Part shown: piece by piece, positions 1-8,406 of the stretch
How the letters are laid out: every line of letters starts with the position of its first letter
How positions within the stretch are numbered: the stretch's first letter is position 1
Source: Chrysochromulina tobinii
Lineage: Eukaryota > Haptophyta > Prymnesiales > Chrysochromulinaceae
Length of the DNA: 15,673 nt
NCBI GenBank assembly: GCA_001275005.1
Contig: JWZX01001796.1
Span: 1 to 15,673, forward strand
Direction: 5' to 3'
Program-made: the position numbers and the translations under genes
The notes under the pieces: generated by a model
The model's input: only the letters and a program-made list of their open reading frames with translations
Database searches by the model: none
Told to the model about the DNA's origin: nothing

Positions 1-216
1 CGCTCGTCAGGAGGCGCACGCATGGCCTCGTCGACCTCGCGATCGAGATCCGCTGCATCCTCCTCATCCTCAGCATCCTCGTCCTCGATACGTCCTCGAC
101 GTCCATAGGTACGTCGGCCGTGCGCGTCCGCTCTCCGCTGCTGCTCCTCCGCCGTGCGCGTGGTGCCCCCCACAACTCGCGCATCTTGTGCTGACAACCT
201 GCGAACACGCGCGCAG
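1..216. other. Unresolved 5' segment; possible end of an acidic-protein gene on the minus strand
   Basis: Two readings compete. On the minus strand a frame stays open from about 200 to the window edge. It gives an Arg/Gln-rich stretch followed by an acidic run (IEDEDAEDEEDAADLDREVD), the composition of a disordered acidic domain. On the plus strand the sequence ends in a good acceptor (ACACGCGCGCAG, AG at 215-216) placed exactly before a GC3-rich reading frame, so part of it may be an intron. A plausible donor (GTACGT) lies at 109, but the phases of upstream frames do not join cleanly to the exon at 217. I cannot decide between these readings and assign no function. Confidence 0.25.
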
Positions 217-540
217 GCCGTGCTGGTTCGGGAGCTGCTCACCGCCCAGCAGCTCGAGAAGCGCATTGACGAGGTCAACGCGCCGCGCGTCCACGAGGCG
301 TGGGCCCTCGCGTCCTACGACCTCGTGCTGACGACGCGCGAGCATGAAGTCCCGCGCTCGCAAGTGATTCGCCCGATAACTTGCTTGCGTGATCGGGCGT
401 ATTTTGCAGGTCACCTGGACGGGCGCTCCAGCGTGCGCGGACTGAACCTCATGCTCGATGAGACCCACGAGCTGCGCGCGATCAAGGAGCCGCTCACGGA
501 GGCCATGGTGAACAAGCAGATCCACATCCTGCGCAACGAG
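217..540 (+). CDS. Partial coding segment, hypothetical protein
   Basis: The frame starting GCC GTG CTG at 217 reads as real protein (RELLTAQQLEKRIDEV; later IKEPLTEAMVNKQIHILRNE). Third positions are almost all G or C, which is not true of the opposite strand. There is no ATG at its left edge: the open frame begins at a GTG, and an acceptor-like CAG ends at 216, so this is an internal or terminal exon. A 45-46 nt intron-like hairpin sits at 364-409. If removed as a canonical GT-AG intron it shifts the frame into a stop at about 443-445; read through, it adds VIRPITCLRDRAYFA without stops. Coding character stops abruptly at 540, where the minus-strand stop codon of the next gene begins. The family is not recognised; the many charged helical residues suggest a helical protein. 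Confidence 0.5.
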
Positions 541-1011
541 CTAGCTCTCCGCGCTCGTACTACGAAACACCTTGATGGAGGGCTCGAAGGTAGAGAAGGC
601 GCTCAGTTCGCGCCACGTCGTGTCGAGTATGCACTCGTGGCTGGCCATGGCTTTGTAGGCCTTGTCGGTGAACGCCGGGTCGCCTTGAGGAAATTGAGGG
701 AACGGGTAGTACTTTGGGAGCTCGTCCTTGCCAACCAGCCACGTGATCGCGAGGGCCATGATGTCGGGACGTTCGGGCACGTGGAAAATGTTGTGGACCA
801 GCGCAGCTCCGCGCTCGGCCTTCCCACCGCCCTTCTTGCGGTTGAGGGTGGTAATCCTACCGAACACTGGGCACCGCAGATGGGCAGTTAGGGCATCGCG
901 CGCAACATAAGCGATCTGGAGGCCGGCGACCTCTTTGTGGCCGTGCGGCATGCGCCCCGCATCTCCCATGGCACGCGCGCCCTCGGTCGCGAAGATCGAG
1001 CCGGGGAGCAT
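541..1011 (-). CDS. Hypothetical protein, 156 aa, single exon
   Basis: The start ATG at 1011-1009 has a strong context (CAAACCATGC, A at -3). The frame runs uninterrupted to TAG at 543-541. The protein is well mixed and soluble-looking, with no clear membrane segment. It has an N-terminal Gly/Ala part, a basic patch (NRKKGGGK, about residues 57-64) and an aromatic-Pro segment (LPKYYPFPQFPQGDP, about 98-112). It does not match a family I can name. It is convergent with the plus-strand coding segment ending at 540 and leaves no intergenic space, which is odd and may mean a rearrangement or assembly join. It is a real gene by composition; its function is unknown. Confidence 0.6.
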   Translation of the reverse strand: MLPGSIFATEGARAMGDAGRMPHGHKEVAGLQIAYVARDALTAHLRCPVFGRITTLNRKKGGGKAERGAALVHNIFHVPERPDIMALAITWLVGKDELPKYYPFPQFPQGDPAFTDKAYKAMASHECILDTTWRELSAFSTFEPSIKVFRSTSAES

Positions 1012-2184
1012 GGTTTGCGACGAGCAGTTTTTGATTCAACTGATGCGAGATGCACCGCGAGGAGCGCACTGCGCACATACACACTGGCTAGATTCTACTG
1101 CCAAAAAGGGAAGGAGAATCGGAGAGGAGCCCCGCTTCCCATTTGTCCGGACTGGAAAGGGGTGGGAATGCAGTGCGGAGTACGTCGGTTCCGTGTGTCG
1201 TGTTATAGAGACCGCGTGACACTCGTGCGCGTTACTAGTGAACTAGATTTTTTGAAATAAACTCTATACAGCGTTGTGAATGCGCCGCGGGGATGGACAT
1301 GGGAACAGGGAACACCAGCCCTTGGCCCCTGGCCCCCTAATTCAGTCGTTATAGAAGTGCGTGTAGTCGACGATTGTCTGTCGGTACCGCGGCATCGCGG
1401 AGATCGACCTCGGATCAGGGATGCGTGGTGGGCGCTCCGCAAAAACCAAAATGGTAAGGGGCGCATCGATCGGTTCCCGCCTCAGCGGAATCCGGAAAGC
1501 GGAATTGCGGAAACCGGAATCCGCCAAATTCGTACACGCATCCCCCGCGATCATCCGGCTAAGGGGGAATATGGAGTTTTTGGTTTTTGACAACCAGCAT
1601 GCAAACAACATACCCACTGATTCTCCAGAGCATGGGGATCACCATGGTACCCTTGGGATGCACAGGGCATGCATCAAACATGAGCTACCAACCTCCGAAG
1701 GTATGACTTTTTTTCCCTACTGAGGGCTCAGGCACAGCGCGTGCATCACAAGGCCGATTCTCAACGAGGAGAGGCCGCCCGAGGGCGATCTCGGGCGCGT
1801 TCGAACGGCAATCGATCACACCTGACCACACGGCACATATTCAGCTGTGCCCGCCTCGGTCAGATCGCATGCCGACGTGCAACCTGCGATTCCGGTGGAG
1901 GCAACGGAGGGGCTCGGGCGTTGCGGCAAGCGGCCATTCGATGGCAAGGCTGCAAGCACGCAGGCCGAGCCGCGGCGCATCAGAACCGCACGACCGTAGA
2001 TCGCGCACCTGCACATTGCACACCACACCAGAGGCTCGTTCTTGAACGAGAGCTACGTAGTTGGAGTCTGCGCAGTAGGCGTGAAAATGTGGGGTCAGGG
2101 CGGGCAGTGCGGGCGGTAGGCGACATCTGGTCGGTAGGAGGCGCCCGATGGCGCGTTGGAGTCGGGGTTGGGTGGAGGGTGCAC
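1012..2184. other. About 1.2 kb with no confident gene
   Basis: Open frames here (1276-1590 plus, 1342-1617 minus, 1741-2577 plus) lack convincing protein composition. The segment holds an AT-richer patch at 1245-1262 containing AATAAA on the plus strand, a cluster of GCGGAA repeats at 1485-1524, and scattered GCATGC-containing words (about 1598 and 1669). It should hold the promoter of the minus-strand gene starting at 1011 and the 3' end of the minus-strand gene ending at 2185. I see no RNA gene in it. Confidence 0.4.
1485..1524. repeat. GCGGAA short repeat cluster with imperfect inverted arms
   Basis: GCGGAA or CCGGAA occurs four times in 40 bp. The outer arms GCGGAATCCGG (1485-1495) and CCGGAATCCGC (1514-1524) are inverted copies with one mismatch pair, so a hairpin is possible. 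There is no coding context. The function is unknown. Confidence 0.4.
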
Positions 2185-2347
2185 CTACGTGGTGAAATGG
2201 TGGCTGCTGCGGTGGCGGCGGCCGTCCCGGCGGATCTGGAGGTGGTGGCAAGGGTAGCTCGAGGTAGCGGCGGCGGCTTCGTCAATCCTGCGCTGTGCCT
2301 CGCATGCAAACGCCGCCGCGCCTCGCATGCAAACGCCGCCGCGGCCG

Positions 2348-2400
<53 letters not shown>

Positions 2401-3359
2401 ACCCGCCTCGCTGCCTTGACCTCCTCATCTCTGGCCGCCTGTGCACGCGCCTCGCTCTCCTCGCTCTCCGAGCAAGGCATCAGCTTCACAGCCAGGGTGC
2501 TTCGACGCGTGAACAGGTCTGCTTGCTCCACTGTTCGTGTGCCGTCGAGCCGCTCTGCTGCGCCACTCCAGAGCTGAACGCGAGGAGCGCACTTGACCTT
2601 TAGCAGCTCGCCGTGGCTCATCGGCAGCGCCCTTCGAAGGCCCACCTCCACCTCCGTGAGGCTCATGTGGCGTTTAACATCGAGACGTACGAAGCCGACG
2701 CCCACGCCTGCGTAGATCTGCAACCTCCATATGGGCGGGATGCGCGCGTACCGAGGCGGGTCGGCGGCGGCATCGTCGTCGTCGGCGGCGCTCGCCTCGC
2801 CCTTTGCGTGGCTCTCGTGCAACTGCATCCGTACCTCGAGCCCCGAAGGGATCGACTGCGTCGCGCCGACAGCGGCCCATTCATACGTCGGCACAAAGCT
2901 GGCAGGTAGGTCGGGGTCGGGGTCGGCTGCGGAAGGCGGCAGCGCGAATGGCGGGGCGATCGCGAACGCCGCGTACGCTTTGCCGAGCGTCGCGCCGGCC
3001 GAGCTCTCAGCCGAGGCCGCGAGCAGGTAGCTGCCCAGACCCAAGTTTTGCAGCGTCACGGGGGTGCCTGGCGCGTAGCAGCCCTTGGCGTACGCCGCAA
3101 AGGAGGCGGGATCACGCTCCAGCATCGGCCCGCGATAGTAGCGCAGCGGTGCACGCTTCAGCTCCAAGCACAGCCGGGCGACGCTACCCGCGGAGAGATA
3201 GTAGCGCAGCGTGAAGTTCGCCGAGTTGGCAGCGCCCGCGAGGATGATGGCGCCGTCGGCCGGTTCGATCAAGGTGAGCGAATGCTCCTCATGAGGGTCC
3301 ACCTTCGGAAAGGCGGGGAAGCTCGCGAGGAACACGATGACCAAAGGCGCTGCCATCAT
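2185..3359 (-). CDS. Secreted protein with beta-sandwich-like domain and C-terminal poly-Gln tract
   Basis: Tandem ATGs at 3359 and 3356 begin a hydrophobic N-terminus (MMAAPLVIVFLASFPAFPKV) that looks like an ER signal peptide. Residues about 25-130 have the pattern of an Ig/Fn3-type beta-sandwich (EPADGAIILAG, LCLEL, LQNLGLGSYLLAASAE); a DDDD acidic loop follows near 195. Residues about 205-295 (RLQIYAG, SLTEVEVGLRRAL, LDGTRTVEQADLF) weakly resemble a ubiquitin-like fold. An Arg/Glu helix leads into 17 consecutive CAG-encoded Gln at 2349-2399. I infer an intron at 2288-2334 (GTTTGCATGC to CAGCGCAG, 47 nt). Splicing joins phase 2 to phase 2, gives an AAAAIDEAAAATSS tail, and reaches TAG at 2187-2185, for 375 aa. 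Without splicing the frame would run to 1980 through an Arg/Thr/Pro-rich stretch of poor protein character. Its function is not known. It shares a promoter region with the PH gene. Confidence 0.65.
2288..2334 (-). other. Predicted 47-nt intron made of a 23-bp tandem duplication
   Basis: On the minus strand it starts GTTTGCATGC and ends CAGCGCAG. It overlaps most of a perfect 23-bp direct duplication (2299-2321 and 2322-2344 on the plus strand), so a donor-like GTTTGCATGCGAGG occurs twice. The downstream donor alone would leave only 24 nt. Phase and downstream composition support splicing at the upstream copy. Confidence 0.5.
2349..2399 (-). repeat. (CAG)17 microsatellite encoding poly-Gln
   Basis: There are seventeen uninterrupted CAG codons on the minus strand (CTG on plus). 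They are followed immediately by a GCG/GCC poly-Ala run. The purity of the repeat suggests recent expansion and length polymorphism. Confidence 0.95.
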
Positions 3360-3539
3360 GAATCCCTGAATTCCGCACCACTGAAAGTTCGACGCGAGCG
3401 CGCGCAATTGTCTTGAAACTTGGTGTGTTTTGGGGGAAAAGATGATTTGTTTAGCACTTTGTCGAACTTTTTCGCGCGGCCTATCCGCGCGGCCTTTAAT
3501 CCGGAAAAATCGGCGTCGGCGCCCATACGTCGGCGCAAG
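3360..3539. promoter_or_regulatory. Divergent intergenic region (180 bp), likely bidirectional promoter
   Basis: It lies between the start codons of the poly-Gln protein (minus) and the PH protein (plus). It is AT-richer than its flanks around 3405-3475. An open frame continues upstream of the PH ATG to a TTG at 3420, but it has no in-frame ATG, so it is probably leader. No TATA element is claimed. Confidence 0.45.
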
Positions 3540-4987
3540 ATGCCGTCGATCAAGGAGCGCATTCGCCGTCTCAGCGGCGGTGCCAAGACAAAGGTCGACG
3601 AGAGTCCCACGGGTCAAATCATCTTTCGTGGCTGGCTCAACAAGGTGGGTGCTGGCATCCTCGCCTCGACATTTCACAAGCGCTTCTGCGTGCTCCACTT
3701 TGATGCCAGCGGCGTGCCGATGCTCTCCATGTACGAGGCCATGGATGTGCAAACACTCAAGGGAGCGCGGCTTCCTCTCACTGGAGCGACCCTCTCGAGC
3801 GCGGACGAAAAGCTGCAGGTGGTCACCGAGGTCGAGGGCCAGCAGACGACAGCCAAGTTCAAGGCCAGCACCAAAGCAGAGGCCGTCGAGTGGATGAGCC
3901 ACCTCGAGATGGCCGCCAAGGGCGAGCGCCCCGCGGGCAGCGCCGTGCCGTCATCGCCGGCCGCGCTCACTGGCAAGCTGATGAAGCCCGAGGAGGACTC
4001 GCCGGCACCAAAGTCGTCGCCCTCGTCGGCGCGGCCAGAGCGGCCAGCCGTGCGCACTGCGCCGGCCACGCCGGCCGCAATGCCTGAACCAACGGCCGCT
4101 CCGCCTGCGCCGCCGGCCACTCCTGGACCGTTGGTAACGGCCACTCCTGTGCTCGCGACGGTACGCAGCTTCCATGGACTCGCCTTGCATGCAAGTGCTC
4201 ACCACGGCGCGGCATCCTTCCTTCCCCACAGGTGGTCGCGACGGTGCCGTTGGGAGGAGTAACGGCCACTCCCAGCGCGCCGCCAGCCGCGCCTCCGGCG
4301 AAGCTGAGCCACGATTCGCATTTGGAGGAGTTGCCTCCAGCCCTGCGAGCGCTGTGTCGGCACGGCTCATATCTCGACGATCTCCGGGCGGATCACGCAC
4401 GGCATGGCGAGGTGCTCAAGAGCACGCCTGGTCGCCTGACGCCGCAGGCGGCGACGGCAGGGATGGCCATCCCTAATATGGTCATCGCGCCGACGGCGCC
4501 CTTCATCAGTGGTCTGGGCGTCATCGCGACGCGACTGGCCAAGCTCTTCCCGGGCACCGACCTGCCTAATATGGGCACAGACCTGCCTAATATGGGCGCG
4601 CTCACGACGCTCACGAGCACGTGCACGCAAGAGGAGGTCGCCGCCCACCTAGGCTCCCTTGTCGACCTCCTTGAGCGCTGTACCGAGCACGCCCATATTA
4701 GGCAGGGCGGTGCCCGGGAAGAGCGCCGTCATGAGCACGCGGCCTTAGAGAGTCTCGAGCAGCTCATCGAGAAACTCGAGAGCCATGCCCATATTAGGCA
4801 ACCGGGGCTCACACTGTTGCCTAATATGGTGCTGCACGATCAGCTGCTGCCACCGAGCCGGCACGCGCCGTCACCGGCCTCGCCGACTTCGGACGCGATG
4901 GCCGCATGGATGGTGGACGACCTCGCCAAGCTAGTCAACCGCCTCGAGGCCGTCGCCGCCGCCGCTGAGACGAGAGATCGTCGCTGA
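3540..4987 (+). CDS. PH-domain protein, two exons, about 458 aa
   Basis: The start is the first in-frame ATG, at 3540 (CAAGATGCC, A at -3). Exon 1 is 3540-4160. The intron is 4161-4231 (GTACGCAG to CCCCACAG, 71 nt, phase 0). Exon 2 is 4232-4987. After a basic N-terminus (IKERIRRLSGGAK), residues about 25-126 form a pleckstrin homology domain: GWLNKVGAG, HKRFCVLHF, a variable loop, and the closing helix AVEWMSHLEMA with the conserved Trp118. PH domains bind phosphoinositides or proteins at membranes; this one has basic residues in the first strands but I cannot predict its ligand. A Pro/Ala/Ser-rich linker follows (about 130-235), then a charged helical C-terminal half with leucine-rich stretches (VDLLERC, ESLEQLIEKLE, DDLAKLVNRLEAV) that may form coiled coils. 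Six copies of a 10-bp element in both orientations lie inside exon 2, read as PNM or HIR. Confidence 0.85.
4472..4829. repeat. Six in-frame copies of CCTAATATGG, both orientations
   Basis: Forward copies are at 4472-4481, 4565-4574, 4586-4595 and 4820-4829. Inverted copies (CCATATTAGG) are at 4693-4702 and 4789-4798. Longer pairings exist: a 17-bp perfect inverted repeat (4582-4598 with 4690-4706), a 15-bp pair (4563-4577 with 4786-4800), and a 14-bp hairpin with a 13-nt loop (4789-4802 with 4816-4829). Copies two and three lie in a 21-bp tandem duplication (4559-4600). All forward copies read CCT-AAT-ATG and both inverted ones CAT-ATT-AGG, so every insertion kept the reading frame. Confidence 0.95.
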
Positions 4988-5466
4988 GCGGCTCGGTGGC
5001 CGCGGGCCCGCCGCGCGCAATACCCTCGCGGAGATGGCCGGCTCTGCGACAACTGGCAGAGCTACTCAAACGATGCCAAACGATATAAAAATGTGCGCAG
5101 CTGCCGCGTTCGGACGCGCGCGTTCGCCGTTCGATGGTTCTCTTGAAGCGATCGCTCCGTCCCCGCACGCGGCGGTTACGACCGCTTACGTCCTCGCGGT
5201 CTGAGGTAATGTTTATTAAACAAGAGTATGGGCGCCGGGCGGGCGTCAACATTCATTTATATGACGCCCCACGCCCCTCTTTCGCGCGGCGCGCAGCAGG
5301 CAAGTGTTAGTAGCACTGTGCACTCTGCAGCAGACGCGGGGGCGCGGCGAGCGCGCGGGCGCCCGCACAGTCCCGTGGCGCGGGCCGTGTCACACAAATA
5401 CGTATGTATGCGCATACATGCCAAATCTGTACAGGAGAGCGTCTGAGGGCGGGGCGCGCCCGCGTG
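4988..5466. other. Convergent intergenic region, 479 bp
   Basis: It separates the stops of the PH gene (plus) and SEC11 (minus), so both 3' UTRs should lie here. AT-rich patches at 5079-5092 and 5206-5223 are candidates for 3'-end signals, but no canonical polyadenylation hexamer stands out. A short CGTATGTATGCGCATACATG near-palindrome lies at 5401-5420. No gene is seen. Confidence 0.5.
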
Positions 5467-6006
5467 CTATTCTTTCGTAGTGAGTACAAAGAGCCCCATC
5501 AGTCCCACCAGTATGTACTTGACGATCGGGTAGTCGTTCATGATGATGGTCACCATGCCAATGTAGGGCAGGTAGCCCTTCGCGCGCCCTATCACGTGCT
5601 CCTTGTTGATCCATTTTTGGCTCGCCGAGTATAGCCCTCGGTCGTCGACCGCGTTGTTGTCGCCCTTTGTGAGCATGTCCACCCTGCCATCGGGCTTCTC
5701 GTGCACTTTGATCACGCGGTGCACGATGGGGATCTCGCGGTCGGCTACCTTGAAGACGACGATGTCGCCCGCACGGAAGGGCGTGAAACCCATGTGCAGG
5801 AATAAAATGTCGCCTCTGTGGAAGGCGGGCTCCATGCTGCCGCTGAGCACGACGACCACCGGGCTCTCGGACGACGTCACCACCATCAGGCTCTTCCAGA
5901 TCATGAGCGCCGAGCAGACGATCATTGCGAGGTTGAGCACCTGATGCGCCATCTGCCGCTGACGCATGTCGCGCAAGGTGTGGTACATGTCGACGAACGT
6001 GTCCAT
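5467..6006 (-). CDS. SEC11: Signal peptidase complex catalytic subunit SEC11
   Basis: This is the catalytic serine protease of the ER signal peptidase complex (peptidase family S26B), which removes signal peptides from proteins entering the ER. The ATG at 6006 gives 179 aa, the usual SEC11 length; an in-frame upstream extension to 6105 has little support. Residues about 24-44 form the N-terminal membrane anchor. The catalytic serine is Ser57 in [12 protein letters not shown], the histidine is His96 in [11 protein letters not shown], and the aspartate region is [12 protein letters not shown], with Asp122 matching the position known for SEC11A. The C-terminal hydrophobic helix ([15 protein letters not shown]) is typical of the family. 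It has a single exon and is head to head with the phosphatase gene at 6270. All active-site motifs are intact. Confidence 0.96.
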   Translation of the reverse strand: MDTFVDMYHTLRDMRQRQMAHQVLNLAMIVCSALMIWKSLMVVTSSESPVVVVLSGSMEPAFHRGDILFLHMGFTPFRAGDIVVFKVADREIPIVHRVIKVHEKPDGRVDMLTKGDNNAVDDRGLYSASQKWINKEHVIGRAKGYLPYIGMVTIIMNDYPIVKYILVGLMGLFVLTTKE

Positions 6007-6269
6007 GATCGCGCGACGTAAGCTGCAAAAGAGGTGCTTTGCGTCGGAGGACGATTGATGTGCACACGCGACGGCGTCGTATCGAGCACATGAAAATTCC
6101 CACAACGTGCCTGCAACGTGCGTTCTAATAGTGTGTTTTGTTGAGAACAGCTTTCAATTCACGGTGTGCATTTCAGTCTCGAATTGCCGAGAAGCGAGCT
6201 TTCGTCCAAATCGGACGCTCTCGGCCTCCGTCCGGTCTCTTCGTCGCCACGCCGCCTCTTCTGAGAGGG
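6007..6269. promoter_or_regulatory. Divergent intergenic region (263 bp), likely bidirectional promoter
   Basis: It lies between the SEC11 start (minus) and the phosphatase ATG (plus). The AT-richest part is about 6120-6160. Open frames extend into it from both genes but without in-frame ATGs of good context. No specific element is identified. Confidence 0.45.
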
Positions 6270-7743
6270 ATGCCCAGCATCCCGATGTCCCAATCGCACT
6301 CGGGTTCGTACATCGCCGGTCGCGCGCCCTCGATCACTCCCTCGACGGGCCACGGATTGCCCGGCCACGGACTGCCCGGCCTTCCGACCAATGCATTCGC
6401 CTTCGTGGGCGAGTACTGCTTCCAAGAGCCAGACTACCTGCCGACGCCTGTGGGCCGGCAGATACTCGTCGGCTCTGTGCGGCATGCGACCATGGTACCG
6501 ATGCTGCGTCGGCTCGGCATCACGCACGTCGTCAACTGCGCGGCCGGTGACTGCAGCGGGCCCGTCAACGAGTTCGAGGAGGTGGGCATTGAGTACCTGG
6601 CGCTGCGCGCCAACGACGCGGAGGGCTACCCGATCCTCAAACGGCACCTGGAGCCACTGCTGCAGTTTGTGGGCCCGGTGCTCGAGTCGAGCACGCTCGC
6701 GAAGGGCCGGGACGCACCAAAGGGGAAGGTGCTGCTGCACTGCAACGCGGGCCGCAACCGTTCGGTGGCACTCGCGGTGGCACTCACGCTCCTCTTCGAG
6801 CTGACGCCGCTGCCGAACGTGGTGCGCCGACTCTTCCAGCGCCGCCCCTTTGTGCTCACCAACCAGTCCTTCCGGCAGCAGCTCGCGGAGCTCGCGGAGC
6901 AGCAAGGCCTGCTCACCTCGCCCTCGCCCCTCGTGGGCGGCACACAGGTCGACGGTGCCCATAAAGCCCTCGTCGGCTTCAAGTGCAAGCACTGCGGGCA
7001 GCCGCACTGCGTGAGCGACGAGGCGCGTCTCGACTTCAGCCTCACCGTCGACTGCGCTACCTTCACCCTCAGTGACCTGATGACTGCTCTCGGCGAACGC
7101 TTCGGTTCGCCGCCCAATCCCTAATTGCATGCTGAGTGCCTCCCCTCATCGCATGCTGAGTGCCTCCCTCATTGCATGCTGAGTGCCTCCCTGATTTGCA
7201 TGCTGAGTGCCTCCCTCATTGCATGTCGGAGTGCCTCCCTGGTTTGCATGCTGAGTGCATCCCTAATTGCATGCTGAGTGCCTCCCCTCATTGCATGCTG
7301 AGTGCCTCATTGCATGCTGAGTGCCTCATTGCATGCTGAGTGCCTCCCTCATTGCATGTGGAGTGCCTCCCCTCATTGCATGCTGAGTGCCTCCCTTGTG
7401 GCGTGCAGGTGCGCCTCCCAATGTCGAGCTGGAGACTTTCACAGAGGCGGATACGAAGCAGACGGCCGTATCGTGCCTGGACTACAAGGACAAGGCCCTC
7501 GGGCGCGCCGAGTCACTCCTCGTGCCGCGCTCCACACCGTTGCCCGTGCAGCCGTTTGCCCGCGTCGCCCTCGCGGACCTGCCGCAACCGCTCGGGCGCG
7601 CGGGTCACGGGAAGCCCTCAGTGCTCACGTGCTACGACACGAACCGCAAGATTGTCTACACGCTTGGGGTGTACGATGCGCCCGGAAGGAAGGGTTTGGA
7701 GTTCGCGCTCTGCCGCACGCCCTTCCAGAATTGGAACTACTGA
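6270..7743 (+). CDS. Dual-specificity protein phosphatase-like protein, two exons, 389 aa
   Basis: The ATG at 6270 is the first in frame; the open frame upstream starts only at a TTG. Exon 1 is 6270-7104, the intron is 7105-7408 (GTTCGC to GGCGTGCAG, 304 nt), and exon 2 is 7409-7743. The join (g plus gt) remakes Gly279 and the total is exactly 390 codons. Residues about 45-210 form a DSP domain of the Cys-based phosphatase family: HVVNCAAGDC, a likely general acid Asp116 (RANDAEGY), and the signature HCNAGRNRS with Cys158 and Arg164 of the HCxxGxxR loop, then the helix SVALAVALTLL. Such enzymes remove phosphate from Tyr and Ser/Thr or from lipids or RNA; the substrate cannot be told here. The C-terminal half (CKHCGQPHC, about 239-247, possibly metal binding, then a beta-rich tail) is not recognised. 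Without splicing the frame stops at 7124, so the exon 2 tail depends on removal of a minisatellite intron. Confidence 0.87.
7105..7408 (+). other. Intron of the phosphatase gene with duplicated borders
   Basis: The exon end beginning at 7104 (GGTTCGCCGCCCAAT) and the exon start region beginning at 7408 (GGTGCGCCTCCCAAT) match at 13 of 15 positions. Thus the intron begins inside one copy and ends just inside the other. Nearly all of the interior is the TTGCATGCTGAGTGCC minisatellite. Confidence 0.8.
7125..7396 (+). repeat. Minisatellite, about 12 copies of a 19-25 bp unit (TTGCATGCTGAGTGCCTCCC)
   Basis: There are twelve units, each beginning TTGCATG (one starts TCGCATG) and ending in CCTC or CCTCCC plus a variable 2-4 nt spacer. 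Units 8 and 9 are shortened to 19 bp; units 5 and 11 carry TGTCGG and TGTGG in place of TGCTG. The array fills the intron and stops at the acceptor. The core TTGCATGCTGA recurs in the intron repeats at 10190-10380. Confidence 0.95.
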
Positions 7744-8406
7744 ATTACAGAGCTGTCCTCGTTGTCCTCGTTGATGAACGGATGATGACGACGACGGCGA
7801 GGAGAGGTCGACGACGGCCGAGAGGCAGGCGCGATGCGTGCGGAGTGCGAAAGGCGAAGGGCTCGCGGAGGCTCCTGGTGCGCCCGCCGCAGAATGCGCC
7901 GCCGAGAGATGTTCGCGTGCAACGCGCGCAAAAGGCGTGTATCCTTTTGGTGTATAGGACGGAGTGTGACCGCGCTTAGTGTGCCAGATATGGATGCCGC
8001 AGACCGCGTAGGAGGCCGCGTGGGCGGTGGACTGAGGACGTTCACTATTGATACGGTCGGACTAAGTACGGCGGTATCACGTCCGCAGGGTTAACGAATA
8101 ACGATTCCGAGGACCGAGGACTCCGACGCGCGACGGTCCGAACTCGAATAGAGCGTCGAGGGTCGACTCGTACCGCGGCTCACCGTCGCAACGGGGTTTG
8201 GCCCTGACCGGCGCGCTATACCTCGGCGCTAAGCGCACGGGCACGCGACGTCCGACCGCCGCGGAGCGCGGTCCCGCCCCCCGCGAGCCGCCAGCCGCGG
8301 ACCCGGACGGAGAAGACAGAAGTCGTACTTAAACTTATCGAGCTCCGTCCCTCCACTTCTCTTCGCACATCTTTGTGCATCTGCATTTGGCACATCCAGG
8401 ATGTTC
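7744..8406. other. Convergent intergenic region, 663 bp, no gene seen
   Basis: It lies between the stops of the phosphatase (plus) and the orphan gene ending at 8407 (minus). Overlapping frames at 7737-8045 and 7834-8094 have Arg/Ser-rich shadow composition. It contains a GACGACGACGG stretch near 7786 and AT-richer DNA around 8325-8400. No repeat family or RNA gene is recognised. Confidence 0.45.

Noticed and set aside
70-525. Minus-strand frame of 151 residues at the window start
   Set aside because: Third positions are T-rich compared with the plus frame from 217, and the protein is of poor composition. The acidic minus frame at the extreme left is in a different phase.
1276-1617. Overlapping frames of about 100 residues around the GCGGAA cluster
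   Set aside because: Repetitive, Arg/Pro-rich products with no good start context or splice partner.
2295-2603. Plus-strand frames with poly-Leu or poly-Cys across the CTG repeat (also 1741-2577)
   Set aside because: They are the antisense of the CAG tract. The minus-strand frame has the signal peptide, mixed protein composition and a plausible intron; the plus frames do not.
4472-4829. Functional SRF binding cluster regulating the gene
   Set aside because: The CArG match is exact, but the elements lie in a distal exon, and their long inverted flanks and codon-phase conservation are not explained by factor binding. Kept only as one option in the findings.
6159-7130. Long minus-strand frame over the phosphatase exon
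   Set aside because: It is an antisense shadow of the GC3-rich DSP exon; the plus strand carries the intact HCxxGxxR signature.
7125-7396. CRISPR-like array (regular repeats of about 23 bp)
   Set aside because: Units are contiguous with only 2-4 nt between them, no unique spacers, and the array fills a eukaryotic intron. It is a minisatellite.
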